Part shown: positions 19,355 through 28,358 of the stretch, piece after piece | Layout of the letters: the number at the start of each line of letters is the position of its first letter | Numbering within the stretch: the stretch's first letter is position 1 | NCBI GenBank assembly: GCA_026388815.1 | Contig: JAPLJA010000228.1 | Span: 1 to 47,522 of the forward strand | Direction: 5' to 3' | Origin: Pseudomonadota bacterium | Lineage (GTDB): Bacteria; Desulfobacterota; WTBG01; JAPLJA01 | Length of the DNA: 47,522 nt | The notes under the pieces: generated by a model | What the model saw: the letters and a program-made list of their open reading frames with translations, nothing else | What the model was told of the DNA's origin: nothing | The model's database searches: none | Program-made: the position numbers and the translations under genes

Positions 19355-20587
19355 GTGGCTTTAATCGTACAAAAGTATGGTGGTACCTCAGTAGGGACCA
19401 TTGAAAGGATCAGGAATGTTGCCCGGAGGGCAATAAAAACAAAGGAACAGGGACACAGCGTTATCGTTGTTGTTTCCGCAATGGCTGGTGAAACAGACCG
19501 GCTCATAGGACTTGCACAACAAATCACAGACCTGCCTGACGAGAGAGAATATGATGTGCTGGTTTCAACAGGTGAACAGGTAAGCGTTGCACTTCTTGCC
19601 ATCACCCTGCACAGTATGGGAAATTCTGCTGTCTCTTTTTTAGGGCATCAGATAAAGATTCAGACTGACAGTGCTTTCAGCAAGGCACGGATCTTAAATA
19701 TAGATTCTGAGAGGATCATGAACAGCCTGGATCATGGAACAATCGTGATTGTGGCAGGCTTCCAGGGGGTTGATGAAGATAACAACATCACCACTCTGGG
19801 GAGAGGCGGATCAGATACGACTGCGGTAGCTGTAGCGGCTGCCCTCAATGCCGATGTCTGCGAAATCTATACGGACGTTGACGGCGTTTACACGACCGAT
19901 CCGAATATCTGCAGTGACGCCAGGAAGTTAGAAAAGATCTCGTATGATGAAATGTTGGAGATGGCCAGTTTGGGGGCAAAGGTGCTCCAGATTCGTTCAG
20001 TAGAGCTGGCTAAGAAATACAATGTCTCCATTCATGTGAGATCAAGTCTTTCCGACAATACGGGAACTATCGTAACAAAGGAGGATGAAGAAATGGAAAA
20101 AGTTATGGTGTCAGGTGTGACCTATAATCAAAATGAAGCCAAAATCACCATCTTGAGAGTTCCAGATAAACCAGGGGTAGCCTCCAAGATCTTTACTCCA
20201 ATCACTGAGGCCAATATTAATGTAGACATGATCATTCAGAATACCAGTACCGATGGGTATGCAGATTTGACCTTTACGGTACCGAAGGCAGATTTTAAAA
20301 AAGCTCTGGGGATTGTTCAGAAGACAGCCAAAGAACTCAATGCTGTTGATGTACTCTCCGATCCCAATATAGCTAAAGTCTCCATTGTGGGAGCAGGGAT
20401 GAGGAGTCATGCAGGAGTGGCTTCAAAAATGTTTACTGTCCTTGCCAATGTGGGTGTCAATATCATGATGATCAGTACCTCTGAAATCAAGATCTCCTGC
20501 GTTATTGATGCGAAATTTACCGAGCTGGCAGTGAGGGTCCTGCATGAAACATTTGAGCTGAGCAAAAGTGATGTATCTCAGGAATGA
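19355..20587 (+). CDS. lysC: Aspartate kinase
   Basis: LysC phosphorylates aspartate, the first step to lysine, threonine, methionine and diaminopimelate. The 410 residues have the kinase domain (about 1-245) with [10 protein letters not shown] at the N-terminus, VSTGEQVS and [13 protein letters not shown], and two C-terminal ACT domains (about 265-410) that normally bind lysine and/or threonine for feedback control. The start is GTG at 19355; the G-rich stretch GAGGGGGG at the end of tsaE probably acts as its ribosome site. The stop TGA overlaps the ATG of cimA (ATGA), a sign of coupled translation. Which amino acids inhibit it cannot be told. Confidence 0.97.
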   Translation: MALIVQKYGGTSVGTIERIRNVARRAIKTKEQGHSVIVVVSAMAGETDRLIGLAQQITDLPDEREYDVLVSTGEQVSVALLAITLHSMGNSAVSFLGHQIKIQTDSAFSKARILNIDSERIMNSLDHGTIVIVAGFQGVDEDNNITTLGRGGSDTTAVAVAAALNADVCEIYTDVDGVYTTDPNICSDARKLEKISYDEMLEMASLGAKVLQIRSVELAKKYNVSIHVRSSLSDNTGTIVTKEDEEMEKVMVSGVTYNQNEAKITILRVPDKPGVASKIFTPITEANINVDMIIQNTSTDGYADLTFTVPKADFKKALGIVQKTAKELNAVDVLSDPNIAKVSIVGAGMRSHAGVASKMFTVLANVGVNIMMISTSEIKISCVIDAKFTELAVRVLHETFELSKSDVSQE

Positions 20588-22188
20588 GCACGGCGTTGGT
20601 TAAACAGGTTAAGATTTACGATACCACTCTGCGTGATGGAAGCCAGGCAGAAGATATCTCATTTTCTGTAGAAGATAAAATAAGGATTGCCCAGAGACTG
20701 GATGACCTTGGAATTCATTACGTAGAGGGCGGTTGGCCCGGTTCAAATCCCAGAGACCAGCAGTTTTTTAAAGAAGCCATCCATTACCATTTTAAGAAAG
20801 CAAAGATAGTTTCGTTCGGGAGCACAGCACGGCCAGGAACTCTGCCTGAAAAGGATCACAACCTGAGGTCTTTGATCAGCTCAAAAACACCCGCAGTCAC
20901 TATTTTCGGAAAGGCCTGGGATATCCATGTAAGAGAAGCCCTGCGCATAGACCTGAGCGAAAATCTTCATCTCGTTTCTCAATCTCTCGAGTTCCTGAAG
21001 AATCACTTTTCTGAGGTTATGTTTGATGCTGAACACTTTTTTGATGCATATAAAGCTAATTACCAGTATGCGCTTGAAGTCCTGAAGAGGGCTCAGGATG
21101 CAGGCGTTGACAGCATCATACTCTGCGATACCAACGGGGGTACTCTCTGCCATGAACTGCAGGAGATCATCAAAGACGTAAAAAAACATATTCATGTCCC
21201 TCTTGGCATCCATACCCACAATGACAGTGACCTGGCTGTGGCTAATACCATTCTTGCAGTACAACTCGGCATTACCCAGGTACAGGGTACGATAAACGGT
21301 CTGGGGGAACGGTGTGGGAATGCCAACCTCTGTTCAATAATACCAGATCTGAAACTCAAGCTGAACATTGATTGCATACCTGCTGAGAACTTGACAAAAC
21401 TCTGTGATGCCTCCCGATTCGTTTACGAGCTTGCTAACATGCAGCCCTTGCGGCATCAACCTTTTGTCGGGAGTAGTGCTTTTGCTCACAAGGCAGGAGT
21501 CCACGTGAGCGCAATCAAAAGAAAACCTGAAACATACGAACATATAAAACCCGAGCAGGTTGGCAATATTCAGAGAGTTCTCATATCGGACCTCGCAGGA
21601 AAGAGCAATATCCTTTATAAAGCTAAGGAATTCAACATTGACATATCCTCCAAAGACCCTGAGGTCCAGGAAATCCTGAACAATTTGAAGGAAATGGAAA
21701 ATAAAGGATATCAATTTGAAGGGGCTGAAGCCTCCTTTGAGATTCTTATGAATGAAGCGCTGGGTAAAAAAAGGAAATATTTTAATCTGGTCGGTTTCCG
21801 CGTTATAAACGAAAAGAGGATGGATGAACAGCCGCTTTGCGAGGCTACGATCATGGTTGATGTTGGAGGAGAGGCAGAACATACTGCAGCTCTTGGTAAC
21901 GGCCCTGTTAATGCCCTCGATAACGCGCTCAGGAAGGCACTGGAAAAATTCTATCCTCAGATCAAAGAGACTGAATTAATCGACTATAAAGTAAGGGTTT
22001 TAGACAGCGGTCAGGGTACCGCATCAAAAGTGCGGGTACTCATTGAAACAGGTGATAAGAAGGATAAATGGGGCACTGTGGGAGTTTCTGAGAATATTAT
22101 AGAAGCGAGCTGGCAGGCATTAGTCGATAGCATTAGTTACAAATTATATAAAGATGAAAAGAAAAAGATAACGGCTAAAACTTCATGA
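20584..22188 (+). CDS. cimA: (R)-citramalate synthase
   Basis: CimA condenses pyruvate and acetyl-CoA to citramalate, giving a threonine-independent route to 2-oxobutyrate and isoleucine. The 534 residues show [50 protein letters not shown] with the metal-binding His residues, and a C-terminal LeuA-type allosteric domain (about 400-530). EGGWPGSNP is characteristic of CimA against LeuA, whose equivalent differs. The gene directly follows lysC with a 4-nt overlap, as is usual in Deltaproteobacteria, and overlaps the next gene by 4 nt. Confidence 0.94.
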   Translation: MSTALVKQVKIYDTTLRDGSQAEDISFSVEDKIRIAQRLDDLGIHYVEGGWPGSNPRDQQFFKEAIHYHFKKAKIVSFGSTARPGTLPEKDHNLRSLISSKTPAVTIFGKAWDIHVREALRIDLSENLHLVSQSLEFLKNHFSEVMFDAEHFFDAYKANYQYALEVLKRAQDAGVDSIILCDTNGGTLCHELQEIIKDVKKHIHVPLGIHTHNDSDLAVANTILAVQLGITQVQGTINGLGERCGNANLCSIIPDLKLKLNIDCIPAENLTKLCDASRFVYELANMQPLRHQPFVGSSAFAHKAGVHVSAIKRKPETYEHIKPEQVGNIQRVLISDLAGKSNILYKAKEFNIDISSKDPEVQEILNNLKEMENKGYQFEGAEASFEILMNEALGKKRKYFNLVGFRVINEKRMDEQPLCEATIMVDVGGEAEHTAALGNGPVNALDNALRKALEKFYPQIKETELIDYKVRVLDSGQGTASKVRVLIETGDKKDKWGTVGVSENIIEASWQALVDSISYKLYKDEKKKITAKTS

Positions 22189-22757
22189 CAATTTCATCAT
22201 ATTCTCATGAACAGTCCTTGATTATTTCACTGATTGTAATACTGGTATTTATTTTTGCTGTGTATCATAATCCTTTTAAATATCAACAATATGGAGCACA
22301 TTCCTTAAACTTAAATGTAATTTATGAAATCGAGGGTAACGTAAAGAATCCAGGTTTCTATTCTTATGACAAATGTATTTTGATATCAGATGCACTGGAA
22401 AGGGCAGGGTGGATTAAGAAAAATAGTGTTTTACCCCACCGGGAATTGCTCCTTACCCCTGTACGCAATGGGAGCAAGATAATAGTAAATAGTGCTACCA
22501 AAATTGGGTTATTAGAGCCGGAGAAGTTTATTCTCTTCTTTATCCCATTTGATCTCAATCGTGTGACTGAAAATCAGCTGAATGCTATTCCTGGTATTGG
22601 TGAAATAATCTCCCGAAATATCATTCAATATCGAGAAAGTACAGGCTTTTTCAAATCTTTAGATGAGATAAAAAATGTCAACGGCATTGGCAATGTGTTG
22701 TACGGCAAGATAAAGAGTTATTTTTATCTAAATGAAAATGTTACAGATAACAGGTAA
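22185..22757 (+). CDS. ComEA-like protein with SLBB-type and helix-hairpin-helix domains
   Basis: The 190 residues hold one N-terminal membrane segment (about 12-28), an SLBB-like stretch ([13 protein letters not shown], about 50-110), and a C-terminal ComEA-type double helix-hairpin-helix ([15 protein letters not shown] and [13 protein letters not shown], about 128-180). That order is that of ComEA, the DNA receptor for transformation, which holds DNA at the outer face of the inner membrane. Whether this protein takes part in DNA uptake is not known: no other competence gene is in the window. The ATG overlaps the cimA stop. Confidence 0.8.
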   Translation: MTISSYSHEQSLIISLIVILVFIFAVYHNPFKYQQYGAHSLNLNVIYEIEGNVKNPGFYSYDKCILISDALERAGWIKKNSVLPHRELLLTPVRNGSKIIVNSATKIGLLEPEKFILFFIPFDLNRVTENQLNAIPGIGEIISRNIIQYRESTGFFKSLDEIKNVNGIGNVLYGKIKSYFYLNENVTDNR

Positions 22758-22787
22758 TAGATATTGAATATCATAGGGGGATAATGA

Positions 22788-23498
22788 ATGGGCGCAAAAA
22801 AAAGGGTTCAGAAAAAGAGTTTTATTAAAAAAGAAGTTGAAGAAATTGTTCCTTTCGGCAAGAAGGTTCTAAATTATTTTTCCAACAATCTGAAGCAATG
22901 CCTTGCTTTTCTCAGTATTCTTTTGTTTTTTGTTCTTTCACTATATTTATGGAATTTATACAGTTCCAGCCAGGAAAAGAAGGCTCTTGTAATGTTTACT
23001 GAGGCATTCAAATATTATTCTCTCTCAGTTGAAAAAGGCAACCCCGGTGACTACCAGATTTCTGCAAAAAAGTTTAACGACCTGGCGAGCAAATATCCAA
23101 GAACCACTATTGCCGGAAAATCCCTTTTTTATCTGGGGAACTGCTATTTCTGGATGAAAGATTTTAATAATGCTGAGAAGTATTACAGACTCTTTCTTGA
23201 CAAGTCTTCCAAAAAAGACCTGGTGTTAAGGAAATTTGCCTACGAGGGATTGGGGTATGCATCAGAGCAGGGTGGTAAATATGAACAGGCATTAGATTAT
23301 TTCAAAAAGGTTTCAGAAGAAGACGATAGTAATAACCCTGATGATTCAGCATTGATAAATCTTGCCCGTGTATATGAAGAATTAAATCAAAACGATAAGG
23401 CAGTTCAAATGTATCAGAAGATTTTAAAGGACTATCCTCAGTCTCAAAATGTAGAAATAGCAAAGGATAAGATATCTATATTAAAAATCCGTCAATAA
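22788..23498 (+). CDS. Membrane-anchored tetratricopeptide repeat protein
   Basis: The 236-residue protein has a basic N-terminus (KKRVQKKSFIKKEV), one hydrophobic span (about 38-60), and then several TPR units. Repeats are visible as KSLFYLGNCYFWMKDFNNAEKYY-type segments at about 120-145, 155-180 and 190-222. The topology, cytoplasmic tail plus a large outer part, resembles YfgM-like or tol-pal-type repeat proteins, but no specific function can be given. It lies 30 nt after the ComEA-like gene and has GGGGG before ATGA upstream of the start. A 216-nt gap with its own promoter separates it from the next gene. Confidence 0.75.
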   Translation: MGAKKRVQKKSFIKKEVEEIVPFGKKVLNYFSNNLKQCLAFLSILLFFVLSLYLWNLYSSSQEKKALVMFTEAFKYYSLSVEKGNPGDYQISAKKFNDLASKYPRTTIAGKSLFYLGNCYFWMKDFNNAEKYYRLFLDKSSKKDLVLRKFAYEGLGYASEQGGKYEQALDYFKKVSEEDDSNNPDDSALINLARVYEELNQNDKAVQMYQKILKDYPQSQNVEIAKDKISILKIRQ

Positions 23499-23653
23499 AT
23501 ATTATGTCTGATAAGGTATATTATGTAAACTATAAGATGCATACATATAAGTGGGCCATTATATTTGATGAATAAAGATAAATTATTACCTCCCCTTTCT
23601 CTTCCAACATTTTCCCGTAAAACAATATAATGCTTTGATGAGAACGATATTTA

Positions 23654-23682
23654 TTGTTTTTAGAATTGCTTTAGATTACAAT
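23654..23682 (+). promoter_or_regulatory. Promoter of the DUF1573 gene
   Basis: TTGTTT (23654-23659), 17 nt, then TACAAT (23677-23682). The start point would be near 23689, about 26 nt before the ATG at 23715, which leaves room for the AGGAGG-like site at 23699-23704. Confidence 0.6.
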
Positions 23683-23714
23683 TTGCCAAATTCAAGACAG
23701 GAGGAATTTACAGG

Positions 23715-24749
23715 ATGAAGCAATCTATTCATTTACGACTATTAAAAAGTTTTGCCATCACGGTTACAATCCTATTTTTCCTTTTGGGCACCTCCCCTGC
23801 CCAGGAAGAAAAAGACAAAGGGCCAAAGATCTCAATTGATGCCCCGGCCTTCAACCTTGGCGAAATAGATGAAGGTACTCCCATAACGCACACATATATA
23901 ATTAAGAATACAGGAACTGAAGTTTTAAAGATAGAAAAAGTCCAACCAACCTGAGGGTGTACTGTGGCTGAGTTTACTCAGCTGATACCTCCCGGGAAGG
24001 AGGGGAAAGTAACCCTTAACATAGACAGCAATAAGGTAAAAAATGATTTTAACAAGACTGCAACTATTCACTCCAATGATCTCTCAAATCCCACAATAAA
24101 AATTGAATTAAAAGGTGTTGTTAAAAAATGGGTTATTGTTGAGCCTGGTGAACGTGTTGTCCTCGATGGGTTTGAAGGAGAAGAGCTAAAAAGGGTCCTT
24201 ACTTTAAAAGCACGGGAAAATGTGCCCTTTAAGATTGAAAAAATAGATTCAAACCTTGGTGAAAAGGTAAAGACAAACCTTAAAACAGTAAAAGAGAATG
24301 CTGTCTATGAGCTTGAGATAACCAAGCCTGCGAATATAAATGAAAATTTTCTTGGCGTTCTTACCGTTTACACAAACATAGAAAAAAGAAAGCTCGTTAC
24401 CCTTGATGTAAGAGGGACTGTGAGAAGCGAGGTGAGGGTGACACCTACTGTGATAAGCTTCGGTAATATTGATACAACAAAAACTGATCTTTCAGAGAAT
24501 CTATTCAGAAGAATTGTAATTCTTGAAAAGATAAAAGGTGAAGGGCTCTCTATTAAGGGGATAAAATTTACTTCTGAAATATTTAAGTCCCAGACTGAAA
24601 CCCTTCTGGAGGGAAAGAGATATAAAATAACAATTACCCTGGATAGACAGAACATAAAGAAGGGGAAGCTTGAGGAAGAAATGGCCATAGATACGAACTA
24701 TGAAAAGAATCCGGTCTATAAAGTTAAACTAACAGGAAATATACTATAG
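23715..24749 (+). CDS. Exported DUF1573-domain protein with in-frame TGA (candidate selenoprotein)
   Basis: Reading through the TGA at 23952-23954 gives 344 residues. A Sec signal peptide (about 1-31, cleavage near SPA-QEE) precedes a DUF1573 domain: THTYIIKNTG, then the family motif normally C-G-C-T-V, here TGA-G-C-T-V, then LIPPGKEGKVTL, TIHSND and IELKGVV. More Ig-like beta-rich repeats follow to the end. The reading frame is unbroken on both sides and the TGA replaces exactly the first conserved Cys, so selenocysteine insertion is the simplest reading. Alternatives are a nonsense mutation or an error changing TGC/TGT to TGA, or restart at GTG 23964, which has GAGGG before it but would lack a signal peptide. 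TGA is an ordinary stop in neighbours (smc, ftsY, lysC, cimA). The gene has its own promoter and a good ribosome site. DUF1573 function is not established. Confidence 0.75.
23966..24003 (+). promoter_or_regulatory. Possible SECIS-like hairpins after the in-frame TGA
   Basis: Two stems follow the TGA. The first is GCTGAG (23967-23972), loop TTTA, CTCAGC (23977-23982), with a G-U pair at its base; its loop begins 18 nt after the TGA, close to the spacing in E. coli fdhF. The second is CCTCC (23988-23992), loop CGGGAA, GGAGG (23999-24003), with G early in the loop but at the far limit of distance. Neither is a textbook match. Confidence 0.35.
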
Positions 24750-24752
24750 AGC

Positions 24753-24781
24753 TTGACAGTCAAAATAAAGTTTGATAAAAA
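24753..24781 (+). promoter_or_regulatory. Probable promoter of the cobalamin riboswitch transcript
   Basis: TTGACA (24753-24758) is a perfect -35 box. The -10 is weaker: GATAAA at 24774-24779 (15-nt spacer) or TAAAAA at 24776-24781 (17-nt spacer). The riboswitch begins about 20 nt downstream. Confidence 0.5.
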
Positions 24782-24802
24782 GAAACTGAAATAGAAACTT
24801 AG

Positions 24803-24966
24803 TCCAGGTACTGAAAGCAAAAGTTCAAAAGGGAATCCCGTGAGAAACGGGAACGGTCCCGCCGCTGTAATCGGGGACGAAACCGGTCAAGAACCACTGT
24901 TCGGTATTAACCGGATGGGAAGGGATCGGAAGTAGAAAGATCCGAAAGTCAGAAGACCTGCCTGGA
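24803..24966 (+). ncRNA. Cobalamin (B12) riboswitch
   Basis: The leader has the conserved core of the AdoCbl riboswitch in order: AAAAGGGAATCCCGTGAG, the GGTCCCGCCGCTGTAATC element (B12 box region), CGGGGACGAAA, a PCACTG-like loop, and the 3' part GATCCGAAAGTCAGAAGACC. The closing stem P1 pairs TCCAGG (24803-24808) with CCTGGA (24961-24966). Known members repress downstream genes when adenosylcobalamin binds. An intrinsic terminator follows 50 nt later, so control is probably by transcription termination, with the BtuB-like receptor and propeller gene as targets. Confidence 0.96.
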
Positions 24967-24998
24967 TATAGCTCATTCCTTTAACGAGGAAAATAAGG

Positions 24999-27104
24999 GT
25001 GAAGAAACTGGGTGCAACCCCGATTACTCGATCGGGGTTTTTTTTGAAAAAACAGACTCAGGCTATTCAAATAATCATCCCTCTCAGGATATTATTCATA
25101 CTCACTTTTCTTCTCGTTATGTTAGAGGACAGATGCCTGTCCGGAGGCAACGAGAAAAATACAACAATGGAACTGGATGAAATAGTGGTAAGTGATGAAA
25201 AAATCCCCGAGGAGGAAAACGTCCAGGAAGCTACTGCATTCGTCACAGTCATAGATGCCAAGGAATACACATCCAGAGTATCAAGTGTGCCGGAACTCCT
25301 CTCCCAGTCAGTTGGTGTTAATGTCCGTGGATATGGCGGGCTTGGCAGCTTCAGTACAATCTCCATACGGGGATCATCATCCGAGCAAGTAGCTATATTC
25401 TTAGATGGAATCCTACTCAATCAGGCAAGACAGGGGATAGTAAATCTATCTGAAATACCCTTAGACAATGTTGATAAAATCGAGGTGTACCGGGGAACTT
25501 CCCCTGCCCGGTTTGGAACTGCAGGCATAGGCGGCGTAGTGAATATCATCACGAAGACCCCGAAGGAAAAACCTCAGAACGAACTCACCTTTTCCTATGG
25601 CTCCTTTAATACCTATAAGGCTAACGCATATCGATCTGAGAGGCTGAAAAATTTTGATTACCTCATTTTCTACACCATGAACAAGAGCGAAGGTAATTTT
25701 AAATATACGGACGATAACGGTACGCCGATGAATTCGCACGATGACTGTGAAACCCGCAGGAGAAATAATGCATTTGATTCAAATGATCTTCTGATGAAAT
25801 TAGGGTATGAACAGAACGCATGGCGAGTTACTCTCTCATCCGATTTTTTTTCAAATGACCAGGGTGTTCCTGGTATCAGCAGTTTCCAATCGAGATCAGC
25901 AAGTCTTGAAACATTGAGAAACCTCAGCACGATGAAGGTTTCACATCCGGGTTTTCTCCACCCCTCTCTCAATCTTGAATCTCAGCTCTTTTTTACGTAT
26001 GAATGGGATAAGTTTCAGGACAAAAAAGGGGAGATTGGAGTCGGCTACCAGGATAACAGAGATGTAACGGTGAGCTATGGGGGCAATGTCTTGCTTTCCC
26101 ATAGCGCTGTCCTATATCATGCCAATAATATTGTTAACCTCTTTGCAGAAATAAAAAGAGAAACCTATGACTCCGAAAATAAATTGGCACCCGTAGAAAA
26201 AGGGGATACGCAAAAAAGAACAACGTTAAATATTTCCATAGAGGAACAGCTTTACCTTCTGAAAGACCGGCTTGTTCTCTCCCCTACCCTTCTCTACAAT
26301 CATTATCAAAACGACTTCAGGGGAAAACTTCCCTTTAGCAGTGAATGGGTCACCCCCGGTGAAAATAAAAACAAGGGGTATCTTAACAGGAAGATGGGTA
26401 TGGAGATAGTGGTTACAGATTTCCTGTCTTTCAAAGGTAATGTTGGAAAATACTATCGTCCTCCAAACTTTACAGAACTTTTCGGAGACCGGGGTTCCAT
26501 CGTGGGCAATCCAGCCCTCAAGGCAGAGGAAGGCACAAACTGGGACATCGGCTTTAAGATGCATAAAAAAACATATTGGCTTCTCAAAAGTATCTTTTTT
26601 GAATACGCTTTTTATAGAAACAGAATCGACAATCTAATTCTTTTCATACAGAACTCTCAGAGAACGTCAGTTGCATCCAATATCTCAAAGGCTGAGATGA
26701 TGGGACACGAAATCAGCTGGGGTACTACCGTTGCAGATCATGTTAACCTTTCCGGCAACCTGACAGTTCAGCATACAGAAGATAAAAGTAACATAAGCTA
26801 CTGGGAGGGTAACCAGTTGCCGGGGCGGCCCCAATTCGAGCTTTTTAACAGGTTTGAATACTTTATTGACTATGGGAAGGTGTTCTATGAATTCAGTTAT
26901 ATAAGCAACAATTATCTCGACCGTTCGAATTACAAGAAGATATCTTCGAGGAAAATACATAACGTGGGGCTTTCTTTTAATCCGCTGAAGAAACTGACCT
27001 GTACCTTTGAAATAAAGAACCTCAGTAATGGGAAGATCGAGGATGTTGTTGGATATCCCCTGCCGGGGAGATCCTATTTTACAACCATAGACTGGAAATT
27101 TTAA
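24999..27104 (+). CDS. btuB: TonB-dependent vitamin B12 receptor (BtuB-like)
   Basis: This is an outer-membrane TonB-dependent transporter. The GTG start at 24999 has GAGGA 8 nt upstream and gives 701 residues. An in-frame TTG at 25044, just after the terminator, gives 686 and a more compact signal peptide; a hydrophobic core ILFILTFLLVML is present in both. A TonB box DEIVVSDE follows, then the plug domain: PELLSQSVGVNVRGYGGLGS, ISIRGSSSEQVAIFLDG, and KIEVYRGTSPARFGTAGIGG. The rest is a 22-strand-type barrel ending YFTTIDWKF with a terminal Phe, as outer-membrane proteins do. Substrate assignment to cobalamin rests on the riboswitch directly upstream. No btuCDF genes are in the window. Confidence 0.9.
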   Translation: MKKLGATPITRSGFFLKKQTQAIQIIIPLRILFILTFLLVMLEDRCLSGGNEKNTTMELDEIVVSDEKIPEEENVQEATAFVTVIDAKEYTSRVSSVPELLSQSVGVNVRGYGGLGSFSTISIRGSSSEQVAIFLDGILLNQARQGIVNLSEIPLDNVDKIEVYRGTSPARFGTAGIGGVVNIITKTPKEKPQNELTFSYGSFNTYKANAYRSERLKNFDYLIFYTMNKSEGNFKYTDDNGTPMNSHDDCETRRRNNAFDSNDLLMKLGYEQNAWRVTLSSDFFSNDQGVPGISSFQSRSASLETLRNLSTMKVSHPGFLHPSLNLESQLFFTYEWDKFQDKKGEIGVGYQDNRDVTVSYGGNVLLSHSAVLYHANNIVNLFAEIKRETYDSENKLAPVEKGDTQKRTTLNISIEEQLYLLKDRLVLSPTLLYNHYQNDFRGKLPFSSEWVTPGENKNKGYLNRKMGMEIVVTDFLSFKGNVGKYYRPPNFTELFGDRGSIVGNPALKAEEGTNWDIGFKMHKKTYWLLKSIFFEYAFYRNRIDNLILFIQNSQRTSVASNISKAEMMGHEISWGTTVADHVNLSGNLTVQHTEDKSNISYWEGNQLPGRPQFELFNRFEYFIDYGKVFYEFSYISNNYLDRSNYKKISSRKIHNVGLSFNPLKKLTCTFEIKNLSNGKIEDVVGYPLPGRSYFTTIDWKF
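25016..25045 (+). terminator. Intrinsic terminator controlled by the B12 riboswitch, inside the 5' end of btuB
   Basis: AACCCCGAT (25016-25024), loop TACTCG, ATCGGGGTT (25031-25039) is a perfect 9-bp stem followed by a run of T to 25045. It lies in codons 6-16 of the frame that starts at GTG 24999. Its 3' arm ATCGGGG also occurs within the riboswitch core near 24870, so alternative pairings are possible. Confidence 0.88.
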
Positions 27105-27121
27105 CAAGGAGGTAAAGCATT

Positions 27122-28342
27122 ATGAAACACACCCTAAACAGAATAATGATTTTCTTCGTATGCACACTTCTTCTCTTAAGCACTCAGGACATCTTGGGTT
27201 ATGCAGAATTGACTCCTCGAGTTGTAGGTAAGCAAGGAGCACCTGCCGAATGTTTCTCATGGAATGACGTAATAGATAAATATTATGCCTATCTAAATGA
27301 TCAGACTAACTGGACTGACGTCATGACGTGCTATACCGAATACGTCACCCTGAACAATGCTTTTGCAACGACGACTGATTACCAGACTGGCCATTTCGCC
27401 ACCATCAACCTGGAAGACCAAAGTGTGAAAATATATGAATTGGACTTGAACTCCGATGCAGTCGCAAAGACCATCAATCATAAGATTTACGTAGTCAATC
27501 GTTATGGCCAGGATAACATAACAGTTTTTTCTCCCAGCGATTTCTCCAAACCTATTATTCAGTTCTCAACCGGTAACGGCACCAATCCACACGATATTGT
27601 TTTGGTGAACAATGATAAGGCATATGTCACCCTCTTTGAAAAAGGATATCTCCTTGTAGTCAATCCCAATACTGGAGCTGAACTGAAGAGAATAGATATA
27701 TCTTTTTATGCGGACAAGGATGGCATACCAGAAGCAGATCAGATGGCGGTCGTAAAAAATACTGTCTATGTAACATTGCAGAAGCTTGATCGTTACAACC
27801 AATATCAACCGGCTGAGAATGGAGCAATCCTCATGATTGATACGATAAATGATTCAATCATTGGATCGATTGCGCTCTCCGGGCAAAACCCCTATGATAT
27901 GGCCTATAGCGAGTTAATGGATAAGTTAATTATAAGCGAAACAGGTAGTTTTTATGATTTAACAGACGGGGGGATTGAAACGATTGATCTCGATACCAAT
28001 CAGCCATCTGGTTTCATTCTTACTGAATCTAATCTTGGAGGAAACATTACAGAGTTTGCAATGAAGTCCTTATCTGTTCAGGGGTATATCATCGTAACAG
28101 ATGCAGCATATAACACCTCGGTAGTAAGTTTTGACTTAGCAGCGGCGAAAAAACTAAACGATATTTATGGAACGTCTGGATTCTATATTTCTGGGATTGC
28201 CATAGCGGAAGATAATCTTCTAATGGGGGATAGAACGCTAGAAAAAGCCGGCGTAAGGATTTTTTCAACCCTAACCGATGAAGAAATCACAACTAAGCCA
28301 ATTGATACCGATTTACCGCCATCAAGTATTACTGTTTATTAA
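27122..28342 (+). CDS. Secreted beta-propeller protein in the B12 uptake operon (possible BtuG analogue)
   Basis: The 406 residues start with a Sec signal peptide (MKHTLNRIMIFFVCTLLLLS, cleavage near ILG-YAE) without a lipobox Cys. The mature part is a YncE/NHL-like propeller with repeating units: KIYVVNRYGQDNITVFSP, NPHDIVLVNNDKAYVTLFEKG, MAVVKNTVYVTLQKLDRY, and ILMIDTINDSIIGSIALSGQ with NPYDMAYSELMDKLIISETG. Two Cys lie in an N-terminal stretch (about 40-75) before the first blade. A perfect AAGGAGG lies before the ATG, 17 nt after btuB. In Bacteroidetes, BtuG is a surface propeller lipoprotein that binds B12 and sits on BtuB. This protein could be a soluble or periplasmic analogue; that is inference from position and fold. 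Confidence 0.75.
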   Translation: MKHTLNRIMIFFVCTLLLLSTQDILGYAELTPRVVGKQGAPAECFSWNDVIDKYYAYLNDQTNWTDVMTCYTEYVTLNNAFATTTDYQTGHFATINLEDQSVKIYELDLNSDAVAKTINHKIYVVNRYGQDNITVFSPSDFSKPIIQFSTGNGTNPHDIVLVNNDKAYVTLFEKGYLLVVNPNTGAELKRIDISFYADKDGIPEADQMAVVKNTVYVTLQKLDRYNQYQPAENGAILMIDTINDSIIGSIALSGQNPYDMAYSELMDKLIISETGSFYDLTDGGIETIDLDTNQPSGFILTESNLGGNITEFAMKSLSVQGYIIVTDAAYNTSVVSFDLAAAKKLNDIYGTSGFYISGIAIAEDNLLMGDRTLEKAGVRIFSTLTDEEITTKPIDTDLPPSSITVY

Positions 28343-28358
28343 GATATTGATTCGAGAC

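Noticed and set aside
23964-24749. Separate gene starting at GTG 23964 after the DUF1573 TGA
   Set aside because: It would begin within the conserved CGCT motif, lack the signal peptide and lack half of the DUF1573 domain. GAGGG before the GTG keeps it as an alternative only.
23715-24749. General reassignment of TGA as a sense codon
   Set aside because: TGA ends smc, ftsY, lysC and cimA with the next gene starting at once, so it works as stop in this genome.
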